This document shows positions 52,106 to 60,974 of a stretch of DNA of 64,000 bases, in pieces (the stretch's first letter is position 1; every line of letters starts with the position of its first letter). Source of the DNA: Spirodela intermedia (Eukaryota > Streptophyta > Magnoliopsida > Alismatales > Araceae); assembly GCA_902729315.2 (NCBI GenBank), contig LR746270.1, positions 4,054,501 through 4,118,500 on the forward strand. The letters are read 5' to 3'. The notes under the pieces were generated by a model, which was given only the letters and a program-made list of their open reading frames with translations, did not search any database and had not been told where the DNA came from. The position numbers and the translations under genes were made by a program.

Positions 52106-54139
52106 ATGCCGCCGGGCGCGTCCCTCGCCTCTTTGCTCCTCCTGCTCGCCTTCGTCCTCGAGGCGGGAGGCGAGACGGTGACCACCTCTTTCGACTTCCC
52201 CAGGTTCGACTCCAGCCCCGCAGACATCACCTTCCTGGCCGATGCCTCATCCGCCAACGGATCCCTAGAGCTCAACAAGGACGACATATTCAGCTACGGC
52301 CGAGCTATCTACACAAACCCAATCCGCCTCTGGGACAACCAAACCGGGAATCTCGCAAGCTTCACCACAAATTTCTCTTTCTCCGTGATCCGGCGTCCGA
52401 ACATGACGGATTACGCTGATGGATTAGCCTTCTTCCTCGCTCCCCCCGGCTACCCTATTCCGGAGAACAGCACGGGTGGCTCTTTCAGTCTCTTCAATGG
52501 ATCATGTGTAAGCCAGGCGGCAAAGGTCCCCGTGGTAGTCGTCGAGTTCGACACCTTCCAAGACGAAGGGAATGACGCGGTCCCCCATGTGGGGATCGAC
52601 CTTGGCTGCTTCAAGTCCATTAGGAGCTCGTCTTGGCAGTCGCTCGAGGGCCAGACCAGAGCCACGATCAACGCAGTGATCACCTATGATGCAGGCACCA
52701 CCATGCTGAGAGCCATCTTCTCCGGCAGCAACGGCTACAGCAGGAACGTGCCTTACGTCGTCGACCTGAGAAACGAGCTTCCCGAGAGGGTTGACATTGG
52801 TTTCGCTGGCGCAACTGGCGCATACTTCGAACGCCATGTGATACATTCCTGGAGCTTCAATTCGAGCTTGGATCTTGCCCACGGTAAGGGGAACACTACA
52901 AACAGAGGTGACGCCGGAGGGGGCAACATCGGCCTGCTGGCTGGTGTGCTAGCCGGCGCGGGAACCTTGGCAATAGTAGGGGGTTTGGCGCTGTTCTTCG
53001 TCCGGCGGAGAAGGGCATATGCCAAGAATGGAGGACAGGACGAGGTCATCAACGAGAGCGAACTTGATGAAGGGAAGGGCCCCAGGAGCTTCTCTTATTC
53101 GGAACTCGCCCGGGCTACCAGGAACTTTGCGCCAGAAGAAAAGCTAGGAAGAGGAGGATTCGGAGACGTTTACAGAGGAATCTTGAACCAGCCGAAAATG
53201 GTGGTGGCCATAAAGAGAGTGGCAAAAGATTCGAGGCAGGGGAAGAAGGAGTATGTCGCCGAGGTGAAGGTCATCAGCCGCGTGCGCCACCGCAACCTCG
53301 TGCAGCTCGTGGGGTGGTGCCACGAAAAGGGGGAACTGCTTCTCGCCTATGAGTACATGCCCAACGGCAGCCTGGACGCCCACCTCTACAACGACGGCGG
53401 CAATCCGCTGCCGTGGCCGACGAGGTACAGCATCGCCCGGGGTGTCGCGGCGGCGCTGCTTTACCTCCACGAGGAGTCGGAGCAGTGCGTGGTCCACAGG
53501 GACGTGAAGTCGAGCAATGTGATGCTGGACGTCAATTTCAATGCCAAGTTAGGGGATTTCGGCCTTGCGAGGCTGGTCGACCACGGCGGCGGCATGGAGA
53601 CGACAGCCGTGGCTGGGACGATGGGGTACTTGGCACCAGAGACCGCGACGACGGGCAGGGCGAGCAAGGAGTCCGACGTGTACAGCTTTGGGGTGCTGGC
53701 CTTGGAGATCGCGTGCGGGAGGAGACCGATCGATCACGGCAATAAAGAGGGAGGAGTCAGTCTGGTCGACTGGGTATGGGATCTCTACGGGAAGGGGGCC
53801 ATTTTGGAGGCGGCAGACAAGAGGTTGGGCTCGGACTTCGACCGGCAGCAGATGGAGCGGCTGATGGTGGCGGGCCTGTGCTGCGCCCACCCGGACCACC
53901 GGCAACGGCCTTCGATGCGGCAGGTGACCGGCATCCTCCTGTTCGAGATGCCGTTGCCTAATCTTCCGACGGAGATGCCGGAGCCGTCCTACGGAGGGGT
54001 TTCCGTTTCGGGGTTCAACCTGACCAGCATGAACGGGTGGTCGTCATCTACGTCGGGGACCCCCACCGGATTCACAACCGGCGCCTCCGTCAATTTAGCG
54101 GGGTCCGGCAAACCACATCTGTATCCGGTCGGCAGGTAA
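52106..54139 (+). CDS. L-type lectin receptor kinase, intact (copy 2)
   Basis: This intronless frame encodes 677 residues. Layout: signal peptide (MPPGASLASLLLLLAFVLEA); legume-type lectin domain (FDFPRFDSSPADITFLADAS, ADGLAFFLAP, VVEFDTFQDEGND, HVGIDLG, HSWSFNSSLD), about residues 24-260; membrane span (IGLLAGVLAGAGTLAIVGG) near 273-298; stop-transfer RRRRAYAK; then a kinase domain with GRGGFGDVYRG (about 347), VAIKRV Lys (about 369), HRDVKSSN, DFG and LAPET, all catalytic residues present (RD kinase). Known: L-type LecRKs are plasma-membrane receptors in immunity, symbiosis and development; the FSYSELARATRNF lead-in suits the single-exon LecRK class, possibly clade IX. The lectin calcium- and sugar-binding loops keep Asp/Asn positions but ligand binding cannot be judged. 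Its kinase half is nearly identical to copy 3. Confidence 0.95.
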   Translation: MPPGASLASLLLLLAFVLEAGGETVTTSFDFPRFDSSPADITFLADASSANGSLELNKDDIFSYGRAIYTNPIRLWDNQTGNLASFTTNFSFSVIRRPNMTDYADGLAFFLAPPGYPIPENSTGGSFSLFNGSCVSQAAKVPVVVVEFDTFQDEGNDAVPHVGIDLGCFKSIRSSSWQSLEGQTRATINAVITYDAGTTMLRAIFSGSNGYSRNVPYVVDLRNELPERVDIGFAGATGAYFERHVIHSWSFNSSLDLAHGKGNTTNRGDAGGGNIGLLAGVLAGAGTLAIVGGLALFFVRRRRAYAKNGGQDEVINESELDEGKGPRSFSYSELARATRNFAPEEKLGRGGFGDVYRGILNQPKMVVAIKRVAKDSRQGKKEYVAEVKVISRVRHRNLVQLVGWCHEKGELLLAYEYMPNGSLDAHLYNDGGNPLPWPTRYSIARGVAAALLYLHEESEQCVVHRDVKSSNVMLDVNFNAKLGDFGLARLVDHGGGMETTAVAGTMGYLAPETATTGRASKESDVYSFGVLALEIACGRRPIDHGNKEGGVSLVDWVWDLYGKGAILEAADKRLGSDFDRQQMERLMVAGLCCAHPDHRQRPSMRQVTGILLFEMPLPNLPTEMPEPSYGGVSVSGFNLTSMNGWSSSTSGTPTGFTTGASVNLAGSGKPHLYPVGR

Positions 54140-56070
54140 AGCAGCGAATACAAAACTTCCGTTTTATTCGCTTCGCACTTTCTTCCCAGCTCTCTCGATG
54201 TAATAATCTCTGTAATGAAGGTTTCGATCGCACTCATATGCTGCTAGAGTCTTCCGCCCATTCTCTTGTGGTCTCGTACTGTCACGTGCTGTATCACCGT
54301 GCGTGGAGACACAGCACTGTTAAGGTTCACGGCCCCTCGTCTAGATAGTACTGTTGAAGCTGAGGTTCTACTTGCTAACTAATATTATGAGTAGAACGAA
54401 AATTTGCATAAAATTACGTTAAACTTTGTAATTGAGACCTAAAAGTTAGGCCTAGTCTTGCTGTTATCGATACATGTTTAAAAGCGTAAGTTGAAGCGAA
54501 GAAAGGTGGACTGCTCATCGATGCAAATCTATGGCACTTAGGAGTCCAATTACCTTGGAAATGTTGTTGCTGCCCGACCCATCCACAAATTGAGACTTTA
54601 GTCACTTGTTCTTTGAAAGTGAATGGGCGGTGGTGTGCTGGTCTTGGTTCCTACTCAAATGGAACTTACCTAGACAGAGGTCAAGACCATTTTAGGAATG
54701 AAGAAAATGAGAGAATCGAAGGCAGATTAAATGAGGAGAAGGACATTCGGCTGCATGCTGTGAGAAATATGGAAAAGGAGAAACGAAGTGAAGATGGCCG
54801 GAAAAGGGTACCAATCTGCTTTCATCATCCATAGATGTAAATCGTGGGCGGTTGGATTAGATTCACTTGCTCTGCCCCGTAGACTTATAACTAAGGAGGA
54901 AGCAACATTATTAGCTGGTTGGGGTTTGGTTGTAGGGAAAACTAAGAGTCATGGATCATTTCAATGTATAAATGGACCCTTCCACCCATGCATTACGTGA
55001 AATTAAACATAGTTAGGGTCTCATGAGGCAATCGAGGTAAAGCGGGGGGAGGTGGAATCATGCGTGACAGCATTGGACATCATTTTAACTTTTTCAATTT
55101 TTTTTAATTATGGCACTAAAATGGAGATTGAGTACAGGGTGCTAGCAGATGGCCTGATCCTATGTGGGAGGCTCAAGCTTATGCAAATATGGGTTGAGAC
55201 TGACTCAAAGGTCTTGGTTCAAATGATGCTATAAAAGAAATGCTAGCAATAGAGACTCATGAAATGGTGGAATCAAATAATAGCACGAGTTCAAGACATT
55301 CAACGTATTGAACACCAATATCGGGAAGGCAACTCCCTACCCGACTTCTTAGCTGATCAAGCTCTTTTAAATGAGTCATACAGGGAATATTGGTCTCTAA
55401 AGGAGCTACCGAAAGCAGCTTGTAGCATCTACAAGCTTGAAAGAGGGGGGCTGCCGTACGTAAGATGGGGCAACAAATAACCATCACCAGCAATAGGAGA
55501 AGTCACCCAAGGACGAAAAATAATCACTGCACTAATTGAGAGGAGAGAGGGGTGTGTTCTTCATCTTGAAGTGTCGATGAGGAATATGCAGAGGACTCAC
55601 AATGAGATGAGGTTGGAAGGAAGCAGCTGGACAAATAGGAGTAGAAACAGGGAAAGAAGACTAAAGGAGAGTTGCATGCACAACCCCAAGTAAAACGGGC
55701 AACAACATGCTCCACTACAAGGAAACTCGAATTATGTCGTTTATATTTTGCAGGATTTCGATCTTTAAGAGCTGAATTAAGGGCACTAACCAAATCACAT
55801 CAAAAAACAAGGAAAGGATAGGAGAGTAGACGACACAATATAATGAAAGAAAAAAATCAACACCAGGAATGAAAGAAAGCATGCATTGACACAATAAGGT
55901 AAGACAAGCAAGAACAAGCATTACAATGAGAGAACCAACTGACGTGGGATCCATGGTGGACAAAATTTTTAAACTTATATATTTTTCTAGTTGTAGTAAC
56001 CTAAGATTGTTCTGTACTAGTCCTGGGGGAGAAAAATCTCTAAGTGGTAGGCATGTTGCAGAAGGCTGAC
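54140..56070. other. Spacer downstream of lectin kinase copy 2
   Basis: Moderately AT-rich sequence with no intact gene. It contains the RNase H-like relic (55045-55385, listed separately). Other short frames have no recognisable domain. Confidence 0.5.
55045..55385 (+). pseudogene. RNase H-like domain relic (LINE ORF2 C-terminus or plant RNase H-like protein)
   Basis: Readable segments: GGGIMRDSIGHHF, then after a frame change YGTKMEIEYRVLADGLILCG, RLKLMQIWVETDSKVLVQMM and, beyond in-frame stops, YREGNSLPDFLADQAL. This is the plant RNase H-like (RVT_3-type) order, with ETDSK and the YREGN...ADFLA-like end. Stops near 55233 and 55245 and a frameshift near 55100 make it non-functional. No reverse transcriptase was recognised upstream. 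Confidence 0.72.
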
Positions 56071-56200
56071 TTGCAATTCGACTAGTGCAGCGGATGCGAG
56101 GGCTAGCCTCAGTCCGCATGATCGACCTCTGGGGACGATGCGATCCAGCTTGCATATCTGCCACGTTGTGTCTGTAAGCGATCCACCTTGTCCATGAGAA
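56071..56200 (-). pseudogene. Orphan exon-14 fragment of the rhamnogalacturonan lyase
   Basis: On the minus strand it reads TTWQICKLDRIVPRGRSCGL and RLALASAALVELQ, matching exon 14 of the intact lyase (TTWQVKFKLDCVVPRGSYTL, RIALASAALAELQ). The intronic sequence beyond the exon end is also partly retained (GTCAGCC against GTAAGCC), so the copy is genomic rather than retrotransposed. Small indels break the frame. Neighbouring exons 13 and 15 were not found nearby. Its order and orientation relative to kinase copy 3 mirror those of the intact lyase relative to copy 1. Confidence 0.85.
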
Positions 56201-58000
56201 ATGGTCACATTGTGGACCGATTCTCAAGAGAGAAAGCCGTGGATCCGTGAGAAACGGTTGGGAGGTTTCTCGTCGACCGTTTCTCAGGGAATCGGATGTC
56301 TATCCTTCCCCGTAAAGTGTTCGTGTAGAACCCTGGGGCCTCCGGAACTCATATGAAAGGAGAACCCCCGGACCTCTTGTAGAACAAGCAAGGATCAACA
56401 GTATTCCGTTCTCTCTACATTCCCTCTTCATAGCTCTCTCTAACACTAAAAGGCCTTCTCTCTCCTTCTTTACTCTTTTGACATGAGATGTACTTACAGA
56501 AGAACTTTTCTCATGATCCGGTCGTTGACATGACAATAAGTTTACAAATTGAAAGAAAATTATGAGTGGTGCTAGGAACACAAAAATTATTATTTAGCTT
56601 AAGAGAATATGAGGGAGTATTAAGGATCCAAATCCAAAGGATAAAATGGGCATATTTTCATCCTTTCCGACTGTAGATTGTCGAAAGCTATGTAGGTTTT
56701 ATAATCAAAGAGCCTATTACCATCTTGTGTAATGTCACGAGGAGCTCCACTATTTGGATACAATGATGTTGAACTCCTTGTTGACGATCCATCATCTGAT
56801 ATCATAAATAGTTACATAGGCACTAGATTGTGACCATTTTGGTTGGTTCATTATGCCATTAATGTTGTTATCTATTTATGATATCTCTATATAAAATCTT
56901 ACTGAAGCACTCTCAACATTTGGGACACAGTTAAAATTAGAGGTAAAATTTGAAAACATAGTGTTTGTTATTTACTTTAACCACATCCATGTCCTCCACT
57001 TACATTTTGACTTTTATGAACAAAATTGGTTGCATGATATTCTCGATCATCTTAAGAAGAATGATAGTGTCATGCTTGTCTCATGTGCAATTAGATGTGC
57101 AATAACATTCTCTAGAGTGAGAACCTCTAAGTAGCCATACTATTAATAAAGGCCTCATTACTTGGTCTCGTTCCACTAGGAACTATAATAATAAGCTTCT
57201 AATCATCTATTAGTTGACAAATAGCTGAAAGTTTTTCTTCAACAATCTTTGATAGATTGTAGATGTTTTTGAAGAGAATACATCTCATGTTGTGAAGCAT
57301 AAAACTTGGTATGTAACTATAAAATTCAAGATTTAGATCAAGATAAGAATGCTCTAATTAGTGCATTGCACGCTTCCCTGGACATGTTGTTGCCAACTGG
57401 TTAAAGAAAATTAGGCTCCATGACCTATGATAAAATCCATGAGAGAACAATTTGATACTTTTATTCATACGCGTGGAGTTCTGGATTGAAACATGAAACT
57501 CCCTTTTCATTGACAACAGTTGGAAGTGGAGGTGGAATGGAATTATCAACCAAAGATAATTATACATGATTATTGAGGAGAGGGAAAATTAAACCTTCCG
57601 CAATACATAATTATCTTTGGATAACTTAAGTGGATGAAAAGGCATGAGGTTTTGTGGTGCTGCAATTGATCTAAATGTTGTTGAGACACTTAGTTCCAAT
57701 TTCATGAAAAACATAGAAGTACAAAGGTAATTAGAATTTGAGTTTTATGTAATGTCATATAAATTTTTTATCAAAAAAGTCACAAATTATCATTTGCAAG
57801 ATCTTCTTTTTCAACACGATTACTTGTACAATTAGTCCATTCTTTCCTTTAAGGACTTGCTCCTATATAATCTTATCGTTGTTTCTCCAATTATGTTCTT
57901 TTTGTTTATGATAGTAAATATACTTGACTTTTTTCACTCATGAATTGAATGCCAATTTGCTTCTCATGTTTGTGTCCTAAAAAGTAATTGGATGGAGAAT
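56201..58000. other. AT-rich spacer, probable decayed transposon sequence
   Basis: No intact gene. A short inverted repeat, GAGAAACGGT (56251-56260) and ACCGTTTCTC (56276-56285), lies just after the lyase relic. The rest has many stops in all frames. Given the copia integrase relic that follows, much of this may be degraded retrotransposon, but I could not read gag or protease with confidence. Confidence 0.45.
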
Positions 58001-58009
58001 ATCAATATC

Positions 58010-58430
58010 TCCATTGCCATGTTCAACAACATGATATTCAGCATTGTGTGTACTATCCACATGCGCCTAAACAAAATGGTATAGTAGAATGTAGATACTG
58101 CCAAATCACTTGGGCCATTCTTACTCCTCTCTACAATACATATATGCCGCATTAAGTTTGAGATAAAGTTGTTTCCACAACTATTTACTTGATCCATTGT
58201 CTCCCCACCCCAATTCTTAAAAAAATATCTCCATTTAAATATCTATTCAACCTACCACCAGATTATTCCTTTCTCTATACTTTTTTGTGTATGCTATTTT
58301 TACCTTCATCCTCATGTACCAAACAAACTTGCTCAATGATCCAAACACATTGTCTTCCTTGGATACAATTAGTTGTATCTCAAGAGCCATTGTCTCTCTT
58401 TCCACTATGTGACTTCATAGTTATAAGCTG
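58010..58430 (+). pseudogene. Ty1/copia integrase relic
   Basis: Readable fragments: YYPHAPKQNGIVECR, TIYLIHCLPTPILKKISPFK and YLFNLPPDYSFLYTFLCMLF. These match the copia integrase core and its C-terminal side (QNGxxER, then xxYLINRLPTPxL...SPFxxLF, then PDYSFLRVFGC). Several in-frame stops (near 58115, 58155) show it is dead. It differs clearly from the element at 5601-10607, so it represents another family. Confidence 0.8.
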
Positions 58431-59649
58431 CTCAGTGATGGTGAATCAATGTTTGACTTTTATTGTCATAGATTGTTGGCTTCCATCATCCTAGGTTGTT
58501 TAGTGGTGTTAAACATAATGTTGTTTTAATGAGCAAAAGTGATTAGATAGAGAGTTGTCTTCCTCTTTTTTAATGTTTACCCCGTCTAATTCACTCCATT
58601 GATTAGTTGACTCTTTTGTAATAGTGATTAGATAGATTGTTGGCTTCCATAATCCATTTTAGTGGAATCATTTTTCCCTCTATTGATGTCAAAGTTCTAT
58701 CATCAATCACTTAAGTGATGACCTTTTTAGATGATGCTTATATGAATTAGTAGTTACTTTGCATACAAGATGGCATCTTTTCTTGTTGTCTCATTTTTTT
58801 GTGGGAAATCATCTGTCATTCAAGTGGCAAGAGCAGATGAACAGTTCAGGCATGAACAATCTACATGGATTGATGGTCCTAAGAGTCTCAACCTAGTTCT
58901 TCTTTTCCGTACTTAATGAGTTTGTTCAGCTTTGGCGGCAGCACCATCCTCTCTTTACCTCTCTTCAACCCCCTTTGGATCATAGCCATCCTCATAGTTG
59001 GTTAGAATGTTTGATTTGATAAGAAACAATTTGAGATGATCCGTTGACCGTCCTGACATGTGAAATGTTGACCGTTGAACGTTGAACATTGAATGTTGAC
59101 CGTGATTGGCCGACGAGCCGACCTAGTTGAACTGGTTTGAACTTGGGTCAGACTGGGCTTGGCCGGTTGAGTTCGTAATGACTGAACCGGTGTGGCGGAC
59201 TTGCGCAAACCAGGTGGGCAGATGGTTTGGACCGATATGGCTGGCTGGCTTGGACCAAACGGTCGAACCAGACTGGGCCGGGCAGGAATGGTTCGATCGG
59301 GTCGGACGATCCGGATTCGCGACCCATCGGGTTTAACCCTACCCGGTAAGACGAGAATGGGGACTCGTCCAGAAAGTGTGAAACGAGCGGCGGCGGAACG
59401 GCCTGAAGGGCTGAGGAAGGCATGGTATGTCAGCCGCAAACGGTGGCAATGGTGGCGGCTGCGGCGGCGCATGGCGGTTGTGGAGACGGGGTAATTGGCG
59501 GCGGAGAATGATGATGGACTGCTTTGAGGGCGGCGGCAGTGGCGGATGGAAGGCTGGCGACGGACGACGGTGGGCGGAAGGCGGATAATGTCGGAAAGGC
59601 AGCAGCTGGATAACGGGCGACGGCGGAAATAGGCGGACGGATGTTGCCA
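58431..59649. other. Spacer: AT-rich, then a GC-rich segment
   Basis: 58431-59000 is AT-rich without a gene. 59040-59360 is rich in GGTTTGAAC/GGACCGG-type words (GAACTGGTTTGAAC, GGCTGGCTTGGACC), a low-complexity pattern with no convincing protein. 59360-59650 is GGCGGC-rich. Overlapping frames on both strands are compositional. Confidence 0.45.
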
Positions 59650-59832
59650 CTCACGGCCTCTCCTTCACTGAGCGAAGATGGTCGATCCTCACGGCCTCTC
59701 CCTCACGCAGCGAAGATGGTCGACCCTCACGGCCTCTCCTTCACGCAGCGAAGATTGTCGACCCTCACGGCCTCTCCTTCAGGCAGCGATCATGGTTGAC
59801 CCTGACGGCCTCTCCTTCACTGAGCGAAAATA
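59650..59832. repeat. 38-bp minisatellite, about 4.8 copies
   Basis: The unit begins CTCACGGCCTCTCCTTCAC and continues GCAGCGAAGATGGTCGACC. It repeats at 59650, 59688, 59726, 59764 and 59802 with a few substitutions. It lies in the spacer 1.1 kb upstream of the third lectin kinase; no equivalent was seen in units A or B. Confidence 0.92.
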
Positions 59833-60974
59833 GGTAATTCCTCAAAATTATCTCTAATCTCGTTCTAAGGTTATCAAAAGAAGGAAATGGAGATTGATAG
59901 TACGGAAAATCTTTCCTAAATGGCCCTGGGCCGGTGCGCTGCCGACGTGGTCTCGAAGGTGCCCACTTTTCTGTTCTTCACCAGTCGACCCCTCGCGGCC
60001 CCCACGCTGATGATTCCTACCCGAAGAACCATTCCTCCAGAAAGATGAAAAAGAAAGAAGACGAGGAGAGAGACCCTGGGTCCATCTCTCTCTAGGGGGA
60101 GGACCCCCGGGTCTCCCCTTGTCTCCATCTCCTCGCAGAAGTGTCAGGCTGTGGGGCCCACGGCGGTCATTGACGAAACAGTCTCTTCTGGCGTCAACTT
60201 GTCCGAAGAGATTACGACCTGTGCGCTGTCCATGGCGAGGAGGAAAGCTGAGCTGTGAAGGGTCTCATCACAGCTCAGCTTTCCTCCTCGCCATGGACAG
60301 CGTACAGGTCAACGTGGACAGGCCACAATGCGTTGAATGGAATAAAACGTGTTGAGATTAACTTAAGAGACGGGTCCTTGTGGCCAGCGCACGGTTCGTT
60401 GGTGTTCTTCGTCGTCCTTCCGGGAAGGGACGTCGCGACCTATCTGAACCCGAAGAGCCGGGGAAAGAACGATGGACGCCGCCTTTCTTGAAAGCCTCAC
60501 GGCAACACGGCGTAGACCGAAGCGATTTTCGCCGCATTATTCAAATTTCATAGGAAAAAAATGGATGAGTAATCCCGTCATTAGGAGAAAAAAGAGTAGA
60601 TATATTATTATATACATAATTAAATATAACTAATAAACAAATTATATTGGGTGAAGGCTTTGTACTGGTGAATCTACATTCAAAATCATTCCATTCGGTA
60701 TGTTTCTTCTATCAAAGCGTCGGACTTCAGAATTTTCATTGGGTCCCCCGGAGTTCCTTCTAGAGGCGGTTGAATTATTTTTATGAGGGGCGCCGCCATC
60801 CACTCTCGCCCAGCGGGAGCGCTCGAATGTGACACATTACCTCTAATTGTTTCGATCACCACGCCGAACACTTTTCTCTGTTTCCTTGCTGCAGTGCCGT
60901 GACGGCTTTCAGACCTTAAAGCGGCCTCGGGCAGGCCCTAGCCCACCTCCACTGAAAGAAATCATCCGAGAGCC
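59833..60974. other. Upstream region of the third lectin kinase copy
   Basis: This contains duplication block 3 (about 59985-60410: CCTACCCGAAGAACC, TCAGCTTTCCTCCTCGCC, AGGTCAACGTGGACAGGCC, GTTGAATGGAATAAAA), the perfect inverted repeat at 60224-60302, AT-rich sequence near 60590-60650, and the conserved proximal leader (CCTCCACTGAAAGAAATCAT, 60946-60965) directly before the start codon at 60975. Confidence 0.6.
60224..60302. repeat. Perfect inverted repeat: 35-bp arms, 9-base loop
   Basis: The left arm 60224-60258 (CGCTGTCCATGGCGAGGAGG, then AAAGCTGAGCTGTGA) and the right arm 60268-60302 are exact reverse complements, separated by AGGGTCTCA. The right arm side corresponds to sequence present at the same place in units A and B (TCAGCTTTCC...GTCAACG). 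The left arm is therefore the inverted extra copy. RNA from either strand would form a 35-bp hairpin. Confidence 0.95.

Noticed and set aside
57358-57760. Possible copia gag region on the minus strand near the integrase relic
   Set aside because: Some words suggested a gag-like order, but orientation is opposite to the integrase relic and no zinc knuckle or protease could be read.
59002-59494. Overlapping Arg/Pro-rich frames of 100-156 residues on both strands
   Set aside because: They arise from a low-complexity GGTTTGAAC/GGACCGG and GGCGGC-rich segment; neither strand shows a domain or gene signals.
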